Assembly: GCA_014904845.1 (NCBI GenBank)
Contig: MU119240.1
Span: 186,001 to 250,000, forward strand
Length of the DNA stretch: 64,000 nt
Source of the DNA: Acephala macrosclerotiorum
Lineage: Eukaryota > Ascomycota > Leotiomycetes > Helotiales > Mollisiaceae
Reading direction: 5' to 3'
The stretch's first letter is position 1. The number at the start of each line of letters is the position of its first letter. Below the pieces are notes generated by a model. It saw only the letters and a list, made by a program, of their open reading frames with translations, was not told where the DNA came from and did no database searches. This document shows positions 1-12,114 of this stretch, piece by piece. A program made the translations under genes and the position numbers.

Positions 1-1197
1 CTTCTACACCACATACTCGGCAACGGGGACTTCAACGTATTCTCTACCATTTACAAGGGAATCATGGTTGCACAAGCCAATCTCAATGATGCAAAGACAG
101 CTCCGCGGCTTACCGATTCGACGCTGCGGGAATGCCGGATTCAAAAGCGGCCTGTATATCTCGAGTTACCTACGAATATGGTCTCCGTCACTGTCGATGC
201 TGAAGCGCTGGAGAAGTCCCTCGACCTCTCACCACCACGCAACAACCTCGAGAAAGAGGCTACTAGAGTCAATACAATTCTCGAACAACTATATACCGCA
301 AGGCTGCCTACGCTACCAATTGACAGACATTGCAGACACTTATTCAAAGATCCAACATACCAATATTCATTACACCCATAGATAAAAATGCCCACAACGA
401 GAAGCTACCAAAGTTCGGTAGTCTCTATGCAGGGGAAGCGTAGACCGAGTCTGCGCGTACATTTGTGGAAAGCTACGATTTCGTCCTTTACCTTGGGCCC
501 GTCAAATCAGACTTCAACACCACCGGCTTCACCTGCAAGCTCTCAACTTCCGACACAATCGAGATGCATGTCACTTTCACCAATATCAGGTACGCTCGCA
601 ACAACGTCTTCATCCAAGGCACCCTCGAGCGTCTCGTTTCAACAATAAACTGGAGTCCGATTCAAAAACACCTCCATCCCCCACCCCGCCTCTACCGTAA
701 CACAAGACTACCTCTGGCCCACTCTCTCGTCCTTCCTCCGTCCTCACGACACAACACCCACCGAAACCGGAACCCCCTACACCGGAACATGATCCACCCG
801 TCTCCCCTCCCACGTTACCCTCACACCTCAAACCCTCTGGGGCTCAAACGGATACACCCTTCCTGCCACGCAAGGTGCCGCGACCGCCGCTCGTGAACTT
901 CACATCAACTACAAAAGCCTCGAAGTCTAGAGAGTAATTCTATTCGAAGGAGATGGAAGCATAGAACTCACAGCTCAAGCAATCGGAGCAATAATTAAGC
1001 TGAAGTTAGATATAGTGATTTTTCTGATTAATGATGATGGAGATTCGACTGAGAGGTCGGTGCATGAGATGGATGCGGGGTATAATGATGTGCAGAGATG
1101 GAGGTATGCTGATATTCCGAGAGCTATGGGGGGAGGGGAGGTGGAGGTCGGATGTTTTGTTATAAAGGAGAGGGGAGCTGGGGGTGTTATAAAGTAG
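1..1197 (+). pseudogene. Pyruvate decarboxylase pseudogene (5' end outside window)
   Basis: Thiamine-diphosphate-dependent pyruvate decarboxylase converts pyruvate to acetaldehyde in the cytosol. Family-typical blocks appear in the right order on the + strand but in different frames. They are LGNGDFNVF and AQANLNDAKTAPR with RPVYLELPTNMVS (about 15-185), GPVKSDFNTTGFT (about 495-540), DYLWPTLSSFLRP (about 700-755), LWGSNGYTLPATQGAA (about 838-885), and ILFEGDGSIELTAQ followed by EMDAGYNDVQRWRYADIP (about 930-1125). The EGDGS...ND region is the cofactor-binding motif, degraded here to NDDGD. Frame changes and in-frame stops (for example TAG near 930) separate the blocks. The C-terminal region after RWRYADIP is not recognisable. 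I see no way to splice this into one protein, so it is a relic. The window edge hides the N-terminal domain. Confidence 0.85.
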
Positions 1198-1589
1198 GGA
1201 GGATTTTAAACGGCCGAGGGCTATGAAGGTGAGCAGCGATTCCAGAATGTTGGACGAGGAAGATGCTAATTCAAATGTAGTTTATTGAGTTGCGCATGCT
1301 GAAGAAAGATGCACCTACTTCTTTGAAAATGGTCTACGCTGCAGCTGCGAGAACAAACACAGCATGATGATGTTGCGCGGCTAGACGAGGGAGAGGGGAC
1401 AATCAACAATGTAGTGATAATTCATCGATAGAATTGACATGACACTTATCCATATAGCAGACATGGAAGCAACTCAAGCAGTGACCAGGGTCGTGGGTAT
1501 GAAGTTTCATTATCCGTACTTTTCCTGCCTTTCAAAACTCATCCCGCTGAAATGCCAATCAAACGCTATGCAATACAAGCCGGACCAAA
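1198..1589. other. Intergenic, nothing recognised
   Basis: This is the spacer between the pyruvate decarboxylase relic and the 3' end of NAN1. It should contain the NAN1 3' untranslated region. No coding or repeat signal was seen. Confidence 0.5.
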
Positions 1590-4500
1590 TCATGATACAC
1601 TCTGAGGCAGCGGCTTACTGGAGAATAGTCCTGCAACTTGGTAGAACATCTCCTCCATAGGCGGCAATGCAAACGAAGGCCCGATATCAAAGATCTCAGC
1701 CAACTGCTGGTGTGTGACCACCGGAGCCTCATTTTCGTCCTCGTCATCGCTACCTTGTGTAGCTGACGGTGTTGGCGGCGCATAACCCTCTACGTCCTCA
1801 GCCTCGCCGACCTCCTCCACGTCCTCAACAAGACGCAGCAAATGCCCAGTAGCTTCTTCAGGCATAGTATCGAGCTGTAGGGCAGATGTTGATTGTGCCA
1901 AGGTAGTGACGGCTTGAGTTCCCTTCTTAAGCACAGTGTGGATTTGAGCCGCTGCGTCGAGAACAAGGAAACCTTCTGAGCCAGCAGTTGGAAGAACAGC
2001 AGTAATCAAGGTGACAAAACTCTTGATGATCCGTGGTTCCCTGCTGTCTTGGTGGAAGACTACAAGTTCAGAGACTGCTTGTCGTAATGATTGCTCCTTC
2101 TGATTGGGCTCGTCTCCTCGAACTCTTGGTAGGGCAACGGCAAAAGTCTGACTTTTCGGGTCGACGGCTAGAATCATCATCTCGCGCTTTTGGTTGGTAG
2201 AAAGCGAATGTAGAGCATCGCTAATCTTAACGTTCATGCGTATCTCTTCTGCAACCACATCATAGACGGACAGCTTGTCGGCTAGAATGATAAGGTCTTG
2301 TCCTAGGAACTCCATGCCAAATATGCCATCCTTGAAAATGCCGGCTTGAGACAGTCTGACGGTCCCAGAATCCGGATCTACCAAATGAAGAAGGCATTGG
2401 TCGCTTCCAAAAGCAGCCGCGAGAATGGACCCATCTTCCGAAAACGCAGCGCAACCGGTGGTTGGAAGCTTAGTGTCACTTTCCAAGCTAGGCTTCTCTA
2501 ATGTTATGCTGTGTTCGCAGGTCCAGTTCCGAAGGGGAATGTTGTCCTTGCCGCGTACAAGAACACCATCTCGCTTTCGTGTCTTTGGTATCCAGGTTCG
2601 CACCACATTGTCCTGACCGATAGTCGAGAAGCGTAGAGCGCTTGGATCTACAGCAAGATCCAGAATTCTACCTGCTTGGCTCGAGGCTTTGGAGATAAGG
2701 TGTGGATTATCAACTCTGGACACGAGCTCCCAAGACTTGCCCTGGCTATCCAACTGCCAAAATTTGAGATGAATTTCGAGCCTATGTTGTTGTTCATGCA
2801 GGAGATCGTTTTGCTGATGCTTCAGGAACTCAAGGTCTCGACTTGGTGGGGTCCACTCATCCACAGTTGCTAACCATTGTCCATCGTGGGACACCTTCAT
2901 ATGAGTGACTCTCGGCTCCGACAGCCGATGGGCGTTCGGCCCAACATTGATGTTGGTAATATTGGTCCTTGTCAAGGCTTGTCGAGATATGCTGTGACCG
3001 GAGGCGAGGTCGAGTGTCTGTAGAAATGGATTGCTCAGTACCGGAGGGTTTTTGGCTCTGATATCCTGAGTCGGACCAACGGCAAGGAGAAGTCGAGAAG
3101 GATTAGCGGAGCTGAGAGCCGCTGGCGTCCTCTGGAACAAAGGTTCGCCCCAAGCTTCGTCCTCGACTCGGAGAACGTTTGACTCGACGCTATCATCGGG
3201 CTCGATAACACAGGTTTGGATTCCAGAAATGTTCATTGTTGGCTCAAGCTCGGCTGTAGATAGAATCATGGCTGAGTTATCTGCAAGCTGGATTCCATAA
3301 GATGTTCCCGTGGGTGAAACGACAACATTTTGAATCGTTGCAGACATGTGAGGGAGGAATTGATGCTTTCCAGTATCGAGTTGCCAAAGCACAAGAACTG
3401 TCTCTGAGCCACCAGAGATAACATAATTGCCTAGCATTTCGTTAGCTGTGCTGCATTGATTTGTGACAAGAGTAACTTACCATCTAGAGACCACTTCACG
3501 GTATGCACCGCTTGTCTGTGCCAGTGCAATTTCCGTGGCGTAATACTGATGCCCGAAGGAAGTGATCCGTCTTGTGACTGAATGAAAAGCTTTGCCATCA
3601 AGTCATTGTGTAGAAAGATAACACCTCTAACGTCGCCGACCACAAGGTCAACGATAGGCGTCTTCTTTAGAGTACTCGACTTCTTAAGCCCCTCCAATTC
3701 TGTCCCTGTCCGATTGGATACCCTCATATCAAGAGATTTGATGGCATCAATGGACTCGAAAATTCGAAACTCGTATCTCATCTTGTCGATGCTATCGTAG
3801 TCTGTAGATTTCAGACGACCGAGCAAGATCTTATTCCCGGATACTGCGACAATAATAGAACCTTCCTGCGCTGTCTGCAAGTATTCTATCCGGTAGGGAG
3901 ATGTATATATTGTCCTCGTGCTTGGCTGCGTGGGCGGTAAGGGAAGCTCGTTTGCGGTGACGCGAAAGCCTCCAGATTTGCGAACTTCTGTGGTGAAAAC
4001 AACATCTCGCCGACGGCCAGCAGATTCCATAGAAGCTACTGTCATAAAGTTGCACCCTGTAGACGAAGTAACCCAATGTTGATCTGCGCCTGCTCCTGAG
4101 GTCCAATTGACGCTGAAGGCAATGCCATTAGAACAGGCGACCCACAAGAGGTCGGAGTTCGTGGAAGAGAGGCTGTAGGCGACAATGCGGGCGCTACTTT
4201 CCAGGTTGACTTTTATTGATCGGGTAAGGAGAGAATTCGAGGTCGAGTAGACGAGAATGGTGCTGCGATTCGCGACAATAAAATGTCTGTAATTTTGTTA
4301 GTGAGGTTCCAAAGTCCATAATATAGCAGCATACTTCTCGTCGGTTGTGAATACAGGATCAGCATTGATCATCCTGCCGCCAATTGGACTTGAAATCTTC
4401 CATGCCTCTCGATCTGGTTTCGAGGTCCAGGATTTGGCTTTTCTCTCTTTCTTCTCTTTCTTCTTTTTCTTCGCAGGATTTTCGGTCTGATTTTGTCCCT

Positions 4501-4771
4501 TCACGGTCACACTCTTCTGCGAGCGGTCTCCAACATATTCCTCATAATCGATAGCTTCTGCCTCAGGAGAAGCGAGTTGGCTATTTGAGCGCGTGTGGTT
4601 TCCTTCACCGTTCGTAGTTTGGGGGGGTCTGAATGCATCCCAGCCAGACGAAGATTGAAAAAGGTTGCCCGATTGCTTTTCCGCAGATTTTGCACGCTTT
4701 GGCGTATCCAACACCTCCACTAGGGCTCTCTTGCGCTTCAATGCGGAAGCCATTGTATTGTCAGAGTCCAT
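1590..4771 (-). CDS. NAN1: NAN1/UTP17 (WDR75-like) U3 snoRNP WD40 protein
   Basis: Three exons (4771-4335, 4286-3481, 3430-1590) join in frame to 1027 residues. The introns are 48 and 50 bp, both with GT..AG ends and CTAAC branch sites. The family is a WD40 subunit of the t-UTP/UtpA part of the small-subunit processome, acting in nucleolar pre-rRNA transcription and processing. The N-terminus is basic, with KRKR near residue 12 and a Lys-rich tract at about 101-113, as expected of a nucleolar protein. The middle has WD40-like blades such as GGSETVLVLWQLDTGKHQF. The C-terminus carries an acidic DDEDENE stretch and the family-typical LAEIFDIGPSFALPPMEEMF with FYQVAGLFSS. The length is near the roughly 900 residues of the yeast protein. 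The start could be Met1 or Met7. It is divergent from RPB10. Confidence 0.88.
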
Positions 4772-4993
4772 GTGTTGTTGGAGTTAGTGGTGGTGAAGCT
4801 GCTATCGTTATCGCCAGCAGAAAAATATCCCAGGCAAATTATTTTGCAGTTAGGGTTCACCGCCTTAAAAAAGCGGCAGAAAATCTTGAAAAAGGTTTGG
4901 CGGAAGGAAAGTTCACGCATCTTCAAGACGCGACTTCAACCAACTTCCCTCCTTGAAGCGCATCCTTTGGACCGTCTTTGAAGAACCGCCAAG
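4772..4993. promoter_or_regulatory. Shared divergent promoter of NAN1 and RPB10, with a telobox
   Basis: Only 222 bp separate the two start codons, so both genes must be driven from here. Positions 4850-4857 read TTAGGGTT, whose complement AACCCTAA fits ARCCCTAA, the site known for Tbf1 in yeasts. Both neighbours belong to ribosome and RNA polymerase biogenesis, so co-regulation is plausible. Use of the site is inference. Confidence 0.5.
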
Positions 4994-5573
4994 ATGATTA
5001 TTCCAGGTAAATAATCTATTCTTTGTGTTGCCCTTTTAGTTTTGCTGTGTCTCGGCTCCTGACCAAGAGCGTCTTGCGCCTTCTCCTAGTACTTCTCCCT
5101 GAAATCATGGCACTAATGCATTACAGTTCGCTGTTTCTCTTGCGGGAAAGTTGTTGGAGATCTTTGGGAAAGATACTTGAAGCTCATTGATGCACAAGTA
5201 CCAGATGGGTATGTCAATCCTGGGTCCAATAGTATCTGCCAGACAGCTGCGGATCTACCAAGACTGCGCAACGCAGACTCGCGGAAACCCTCTGCTCCTC
5301 TGCCACGTCTCCCCATTCCTTGGCTAACATGTAGAAAGCGATGCGATGGATCAACTCGGATGCAAGAGATACTGCTGCCGCAGAATGATCATGACCCACG
5401 TCGACCTCATCGAGAAGCTCCTCAAGTACGTCCCATTCCTACACACGACCCTGTCACGCCTTTCCAGGCTCTGCGACTACTCCTCCATCACCATACCTTC
5501 CATTCTGGCTTCTAACAAGGCATACAGGTACAACCCCGCAGAACGAGACGCAAAAAAGGCGGCTTTGAACTAG
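4994..5573 (+). CDS. RPB10: RNA polymerases I/II/III subunit RPABC5 (Rpb10)
   Basis: Four exons (4994-5006, 5127-5208, 5339-5425, 5528-5573) give a 75-residue protein starting [12 protein letters not shown]. This is the near-invariant N-terminus of Rpb10, the zinc-binding subunit shared by all three nuclear RNA polymerases. Zinc ligands are visible as CFSC (residues 7 and 10) and CC (residues 44-45, in [10 protein letters not shown]). The end [15 protein letters not shown] is slightly longer than in the 70-residue yeast protein. The first exon codes only four residues plus one base. Three introns in such a small gene is notable, but all have standard ends and keep the frame. Divergent to NAN1. 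Confidence 0.95.
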
Positions 5574-8500
5574 AAAGTCTAAAAGAATACGACTATGGTA
5601 TAGGCGCAATGCTAGCGGTCGTTGTAGCGGTTGCATGAACGGCGTTCTTGGGGCGGAGTTGGAGGCATAGAGGATTTTGATCCTACACAAAATTACGAAT
5701 TCACAATACAGATGGTTTTCTCACGAGCTCGAGAGGATTTTGTTGGTGCCACGGGTCATAGTGGCGTTGAAGCTGGAACGATCAATTTAGTGACCAAGTG
5801 GTGGCTATTTGCCCAAAGGGGAAGGGACATCATGGCCATTCGAGTGTTGGTACACGAGGTCATATTTAAGTTTTGGCACATTTCGCCTCTTAAGCCACCA
5901 ACAATTACGCCGCAATTGTTGGTGGCTTCTTGGATGCTGTGTTTCTTTAATGCTGGGGATCCTTTTTTTCTATATCTGATGGGAGGATTTGCAGAAATCC
6001 CTGAAAAATCATACTGGAAGTCCAGCATTCTGAAGGGTCTTCTTTGTTCCGTGCTAGGACTATGCCAAGTCAGTTCGCATGCCGTCATGCATTATCACTT
6101 GACAAGGTTAAGGATCTATTGAAGACGGCACAGCTAAGTGCTCTATAGATGCTAGCACACTTGTGTGGCTGCTTATGAACTGTAGGAAGCGAGGGTAGTA
6201 GGAAAGGGGCACATGATGGGGACGCAGTCTTTGGCAGATGCCGAAGCGAGGTGGTTTGTTCTCAGTCGAGGAGTTCTTTTTGGTGAAATTATAGGTCTCC
6301 ATGTCATAGAATAATTCTAGGGTATCGAAGTAATCTAGGAATGTATGAAATCACTTTATTCCTACAACTTGTTCCCCTTAGCTTCTCGTTTGATTGCGTT
6401 CAGATCACAAGCTGGGAGCTTTGAAAGTCAAACCTCTTCGATGGAGGCTGCAAGACGGGCGACATCAGAAAGCTCAGCCCGGTAACATCACCGCAACTTC
6501 AGAGCCTTCTGTGAAGCACAAGCATGTTCAGAATGGCATGGCATTATTAGTCTTGGTTACTTTTCTGCCTCCCCAAGCACAATGACTCGAGCTAATGCCA
6601 CCCACGCCGTCGGAACCGTTTACGCCCAAGCAAATCGGGAAGGTTTCCACAAACTGGACAAGGGAGGCACTCAGACTGCAACACGACCAAGCCTCTGGGG
6701 CCGCATGGTGGTAGACCTGGTAATAAACGCGTTGCTCGCTTGAAGCACTTTGGCTCTAGAATATCAGACGACGACTTCTGCCAATTCCTCCTTTCCAATT
6801 AACCGCGCCGCAACAGCCGATGCATGCATACGCGCCATCCTGCTGCAAATCTATCCCAGAGCTAGTGATTTCTCCGATTCTGTGCCATTGAGATGCATTT
6901 ACAACGCATAAATCGTGGGCACGAGACGAATTTCCAACCTCCACCGAGATAACTTCGCCCGGGGACATGAGGCTAACTCATCTGGAAACGTTAGTTGCAG
7001 AGAAACGTCAACAAACCAACATTATTCTCGAAATTATTGTGTTACTGCTAGGTTTCGATAGGGCTGTATGAAATCACGGCGCCTATGCAAGCGCATGGTG
7101 CTTCTGTAGGGCTCGATACGGCGCAGATGCCCCGATTGGAACGAGACACCCTATCAGCTATGGAGCATCAAGATTCAAGAGGCTCTTATTCTTTCCAGAT
7201 CGATTGCTTCCAGTACTCGACCAGCAAACAAGAAAACATGCTGACCACTCGGCTTCGGATTCGCGTCAAGCAATGCATCCAATTGTTTCCTATTCCTCGT
7301 AAGTGTACGAATAAGACGGGATATGCCCATCCCAAAAAGTCTTGGGGGCGATTCCTTGAACGTGATATTGTCTCACCGTCTCGTTCTCAAGACTGCCACT
7401 AACAAAAAGCATCGTGGCATGCTGACCGCAGGTGAAAGCGAAGCGACCCCTGTGTTGGTCTAGGCATGAATGTTGGAGATCTTGTCCTACTCGGAGAGGA
7501 GGTCGATCAGGAAGTGGCCTTCATACCCACCTCCATGCCGCCGGTAAAATCGGGTCGGCTAGTTCTTAAAATGTATCACTATCATCTGGATTGTGTAAGC
7601 CGGCTCGTTACCAGCGACGGAGAATCAGCGGACAATCCCGCCTTTACTCCACAACCGCTGGAAAGTCTGTGATGGTCCTGTTCATTGGTTGGACGAGCTG
7701 CTTTCCCTGGGGGGATGGACTGGTGGGAATAGAGAAGTCACATTTATCCTTGACCCCGTGCGCCCGTTGGGCGAGGGGGTTCCCAGCAGCCGGTGAGTGA
7801 GTGATGGAGTTGATAGTAGAGCGGACGGTTCAAGGGCGAGGTGTCTCGGCTCCTTGAGAAACAAAGTTGCTAAGCGCCCATGCCCTGCACAACTCATGCA
7901 GCCTTCGATTAGGACAGGCATCTGCAGCTGTGATTCGCCGACCGTTTCATCGCTCTGCAAGCAAGTCGCAACTGCCTTCTCTAGCTCTATGCCACATTGA
8001 GGGTTGCGTGCAGGAGCAAGCTTGCTATTCGAGCTTCCATCGCTCACATCGCTCACCTCGTCAACAAAGTGCGAGACACGCCTGCCAGTTCACGAGCACC
8101 ACCACTGACCACCAGGTCTCTTCTAAGGCCAGTACATCACGGCCGCAGGGAATCCCCCTCTAAGCGAACCACCAGAACGTTGATTCTGTCTGATGGAACG
8201 TGCCTCTGAGGCACAGACCTCTGCTACTGGACACACCTCCACGCTCCACCACAAACATCTCCCGAATCACTGACTACAACTCTCTTGCACTGCGTCTAAA
8301 GTATGCACCTCTTTCCACGTACCTGCGGTACCTCTGCTTCTATCGATTGTACGTCGTCGTAGGAGTGGCCTCTTTGCCGAACAAGACCGACGACGATTGC
8401 GAACCTGGCCCTTGGCCCTCCATTGCAGATAGCTGCTGCTCCTCCTCCGTCAGGCCAAGCTTAGCTAGAGAGCTCCTTAGCTCCCCAGCTGCAATCTGCG

Positions 8501-8641
8501 AGAGTTCCACTCAGCCTAGACCCGCACACACCAACGTTCTGGAGACCCTGTCTGCTTAGCTGGAAGCGCGCTGCTGCTGTCCCTCATAACCAGCCTCACG
8601 GCCCTTCCTAAGAGGCCATCCAGACGAGCCTTGCTCCAACA
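5574..8641. other. Long intergenic region, no gene recognised
   Basis: About 3 kb with only short, compositionally random open frames. The longest is 5631-6122 on + and lacks recognisable motifs. The 3' part (about 8200-8641) is CT-rich and probably holds the promoter and leader of the next gene. A perfect hairpin at 5892-5928 is listed separately. Confidence 0.45.
5892..5928. repeat. Perfect 15-bp inverted repeat (hairpin)
   Basis: The arms AAGCCACCAACAATT (5892-5906) and AATTGTTGGTGGCTT (5914-5928) are exact reverse complements around the 7-nt loop ACGCCGC. The symmetry stops at the arm ends. No poly-T tract or gene end lies next to it. Confidence 0.85.
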
Positions 8642-11045
8642 ATGGCACTGAAGAGTCCCCTGCTCTCTTCGCCTGGAAGCCTTATGTCTCCGTTTTCGCC
8701 ATATACAGATTTCTCTTTATCACCAAACTCTCCAGCTCAACATTCCCCACGATTTCAATCAATGTACGAGCAACATACTCTTGGATATGTTCAGGATGCT
8801 AACAAAGTGCTGTAGGTCGACGCGCAGCTCCTCCGAGTCCTCGCGGCTCCGTCCGAATAACTCAATTGACGATGGCAGACTCTCTCCCAACGGTCTGCAG
8901 ATGATAAGTCCAAGTGATATGGTGGGACCTTCACCAGTGACCTCGAATGGCACAGAGACAACCGAAATAGACGACGAGGTCGCAGATGAAGTGCAAGAAG
9001 ATCATCATACACCACCAGGAGGGGCAAAATCGGTAGATTCGCAGGCCACAGTATGTGCGACCTTCCGAATAAGGTTGCATGCGGCTGACATGGGCCATAG
9101 TTGAAGAGACTCACAACCAATGTCCCAGACTATTTTAGATCCTCTCTTGAGGACGAATCTATCTCTGTCATACATGCACCGGAAGGCTACGGGAATTTTG
9201 TAAGCTTTTTCAAAAGTTAGGCAGGGTCAGAGCTGAACTATAACAGGCATCCAAGGAGGATATTCAGCCCGTGCGATTAGCCGACAGATCAACGCCGACG
9301 CCCTATCAGCAGGGTGAAGTCGCCCAAACAATCCGGGTAGACTTGGAGGTACCAAAAGATAAGGTAGTGTCAGACGATTAAGTTCTTTGATCATGACTGA
9401 TTGACATTAGACTTCGCAGCTAAGTCCAGTATCGCCTCCGCCAATATCAACAGATGTCACTCCGGTCAAATATGGATTGGAAAATGCTACCCCACGAGCT
9501 CAAACTCGACAAGAGGTTGAAGCTCTAGCCAGCGATTATGGATCCATTCGTTCAAGTAGTGCCAACAGTCTTGAAGGTGCGCCATTTGGCTTCAGAACCA
9601 ATTCGGCCCAGTCACAATACTCATGGTTTGCAGGAATTCCTGAAGATCAGCGTGAAGAGGATGAGTTCGATGCCCGGACGGTCCACAATTCGGAGCAGGA
9701 GGTTCTTGCCTTGAAGACCGCTCTACATGAGTGTTGGACGTTGTGCAATACCCTTGCAAGTCTCAGCTCTATCCACCGGGAAAGGATTTTCAGTTATTCC
9801 GGGACTGGCGATGCACAAGAGAAAGCTTGGAAGTGCTGCTGGAGGCTTTGTCAGAAGCTTTACGATAGCCGAGATGAGGACTATGATTTTCAGGTCCGGC
9901 CTACCCTTGATCTATGCCGGGATTTCTGCCAATCTCTGTTTGATGTTCGCCAACGAAAAGACGAAATTGCGGACTCGGTCTTGAGGGTTAGCTTCGAATT
10001 GAACAACCATCTCTACAATACCCACGATAGGAACCTCCCGGAAGCTTTCCGTGAACGGACACTGGATTTCTATATTACTCTCTGTCATCGACTCATGAAG
10101 CAACGAAATGAACTGGCCGAAGAAACGGATGCTCTCCTTCGAGCATGCTGGGGACTGGCTGAAATGCTTTTTAGTCTTAGACAAAATAAAAGAGAGGGCA
10201 AAGCAGCTGACGAGGAACTACTGGGATCTGCAGTTCAAGCTTGTTGGGAGCTTTGTGATTTGTTTCGGGAAGGGTGGACCCAGGTTCGACCAGAAAGAGG
10301 CACACCACGGCCATCCCAAACGACATTCACACAAATATCAGATCAGATGAGCAGGTCATCTCAGTCTCATACAGCAAAAAGCAGCCTACCCAGCCTGCCT
10401 GAAAATCCGGAACACCCCGAGCATGCGCGTACACGGTACAATCCTGAAACGCCGACTACCGAATTCGAGGACACGCCTATTTCCCCGGAAGAAAACTCGC
10501 CTAATATTCCCAACATTCTTGTCCTTGGTACCGAAGGCACTCGTTCTACCAACCCTCGATGGTCGAGTACAACCTCGACATTATCTTCGTATTCACAGGG
10601 AAGCCAGAAATCTACCAGCACAGTCACTACCGCTACCAGTCCCGAAGATGTTAATCTTACGCGATTGAAAATTCTCATTCTCAAAGCCGCTATGAATGTG
10701 GGTTTCTCACGCTCAACACCAACAACCACCACTCCCAACAAGACCGAGCCCCCAGCTCTACAAAAATTCGTAAAGAACCTTCAGACAGGATCCTTTGGCT
10801 CTTTGCCGGCACATGCCACTTTATTAGCTGCGTACAAAGAGCTCGTACTCAGTGATCCGACGTTTCGCAGCGCAAATGCCCTCCCAAGCATCGGCAAGAA
10901 AGCCAGCGCTGTCGAAGTGGCCAGGAGTGTTAGCTGGATGATGAAAAGTGGACAATACACATTCTTGAAAGACCTGTTCAAACTGGTCTTCAGCTTTCCA
11001 TTGGACGAAGCGGATACCAGGAAAAGCACCAGCATTGTTGTCTAG
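8642..11045 (+). CDS. Conserved fungal protein with repeated CW-x-LC helix motif
   Basis: Five exons (8642-8763, 8816-9050, 9101-9199, 9247-9363, 9411-11045) join in frame to 735 residues. I do not recognise a named family. The first 290 residues are Ser/Pro-rich and low in structure, starting MALKSPLLSSPGSLMSPF. Residues about 298-473 hold seven similar helix segments: ECWTLC, CCWRLC, LCRDFC, VSFELN, FYITLC, ACWGLA and ACWELC, spaced 25-35 residues apart and mostly followed by a Leu and a basic residue. This looks like an all-helical repeat domain. A Ser/Thr/Pro-rich linker (about 485-600) follows, then a conserved-looking C-terminal block with LQKFVKNLQTGSFGSLP and FLKDLFKLVFSFPLDEA. No signal peptide or membrane segment is visible. 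The start is the only early Met that splices cleanly. Confidence 0.75.
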
Positions 11046-12114
11046 TTGGATGATCCGTGTGGAATGGCGGATAGATACCCATACATTCTCGAAGCAATTC
11101 TGTTGGATACACAGTTCCACACAAGGCCGCCTCACGTGAAGGAGGCCCAAGTAGAGTCGAGGGAGGCAACACATTGAGGAGGAGGAAGAAATCTGGAGAA
11201 GGGATGCACTGCAAGGCGTTCCTAGGATTGATGTATTGGGTGCATACATTCGTTTAGCAGGTTTAGTGGATTTTGGAAATTATCATAGATACCCCCTAGG
11301 AAGTTTGGCAGCCGGCGTTCAGACATGGCGCTGACATCGGTTCTCTTTCATTTACATGCCATCAATGCAATATTTACCCTCCGCGTCTTTCTTTGATGTC
11401 AATTATTCTTTGAGTGTCCATGACCTTGCTAAGTTTGCGCTAGTCTTAACATGGCTGGAAGTTGCTGCGACGTCGTCGCAGTCACTCCTTGGGAGCCGTG
11501 TACTTCTTGCCATATCATTAGACAACTTCTGAACCTAGTGGTAATCTTATCATGTTTTTTGAGCGTATCTGATTTTGTTCCCAGACATTCTGTCTAGTGT
11601 CTCAACCTTTTCAGTCAATGGCAAGGCCCTCAACTGTGTTTATAACTTCTTCTCTTACTCAGAAGCTCTACATCGTTGCAGGCATTGGTAGTATCCCCTC
11701 AAACGGACTAGACGCCGCTGCCTTCGGATAATAGCGTCTTCTTACTCTGAATCGGTCGTCATCTACCCTCCGGATTTTCTATACCTTCATAGCCGAAGGA
11801 AAACATTCTCGCATGATCAAAACCACAACACAAACAAGTTGACAGTTTCAATCTTTGATCTCGACGCGTCTCCATAATCGCGCGATTCTCAACGTTTCTT
11901 TGAAACGAGCGAGACAGATATTGTATTCCTGCGAAAGTCGGAAGTTGGTTTTGCGCAAGGATTGAGGTTGACGCGGATCCCCTTTACGAACGAAAGAGGG
12001 AGCGAGCGAATTTCACGCGCAACGACCTCCATCCAATTCGGGCCAGTACCAGACAAAGACACCTACCTACCCTACCGACCCTACATAAAAGCAGAGGAGG
12101 GGAAAGAAGGCAAG
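11046..12114. other. Intergenic, promoter of the next gene
   Basis: No gene recognised. The reading frame of the next gene stays open upstream to 11962, so its start could lie further 5', but the Cys-rich block starts at 12115. Confidence 0.45.

Noticed and set aside
5631..6122. 163-codon + strand open frame
   Set aside because: No motif, unusual composition and a perfect hairpin inside it. No sign of coding constraint.
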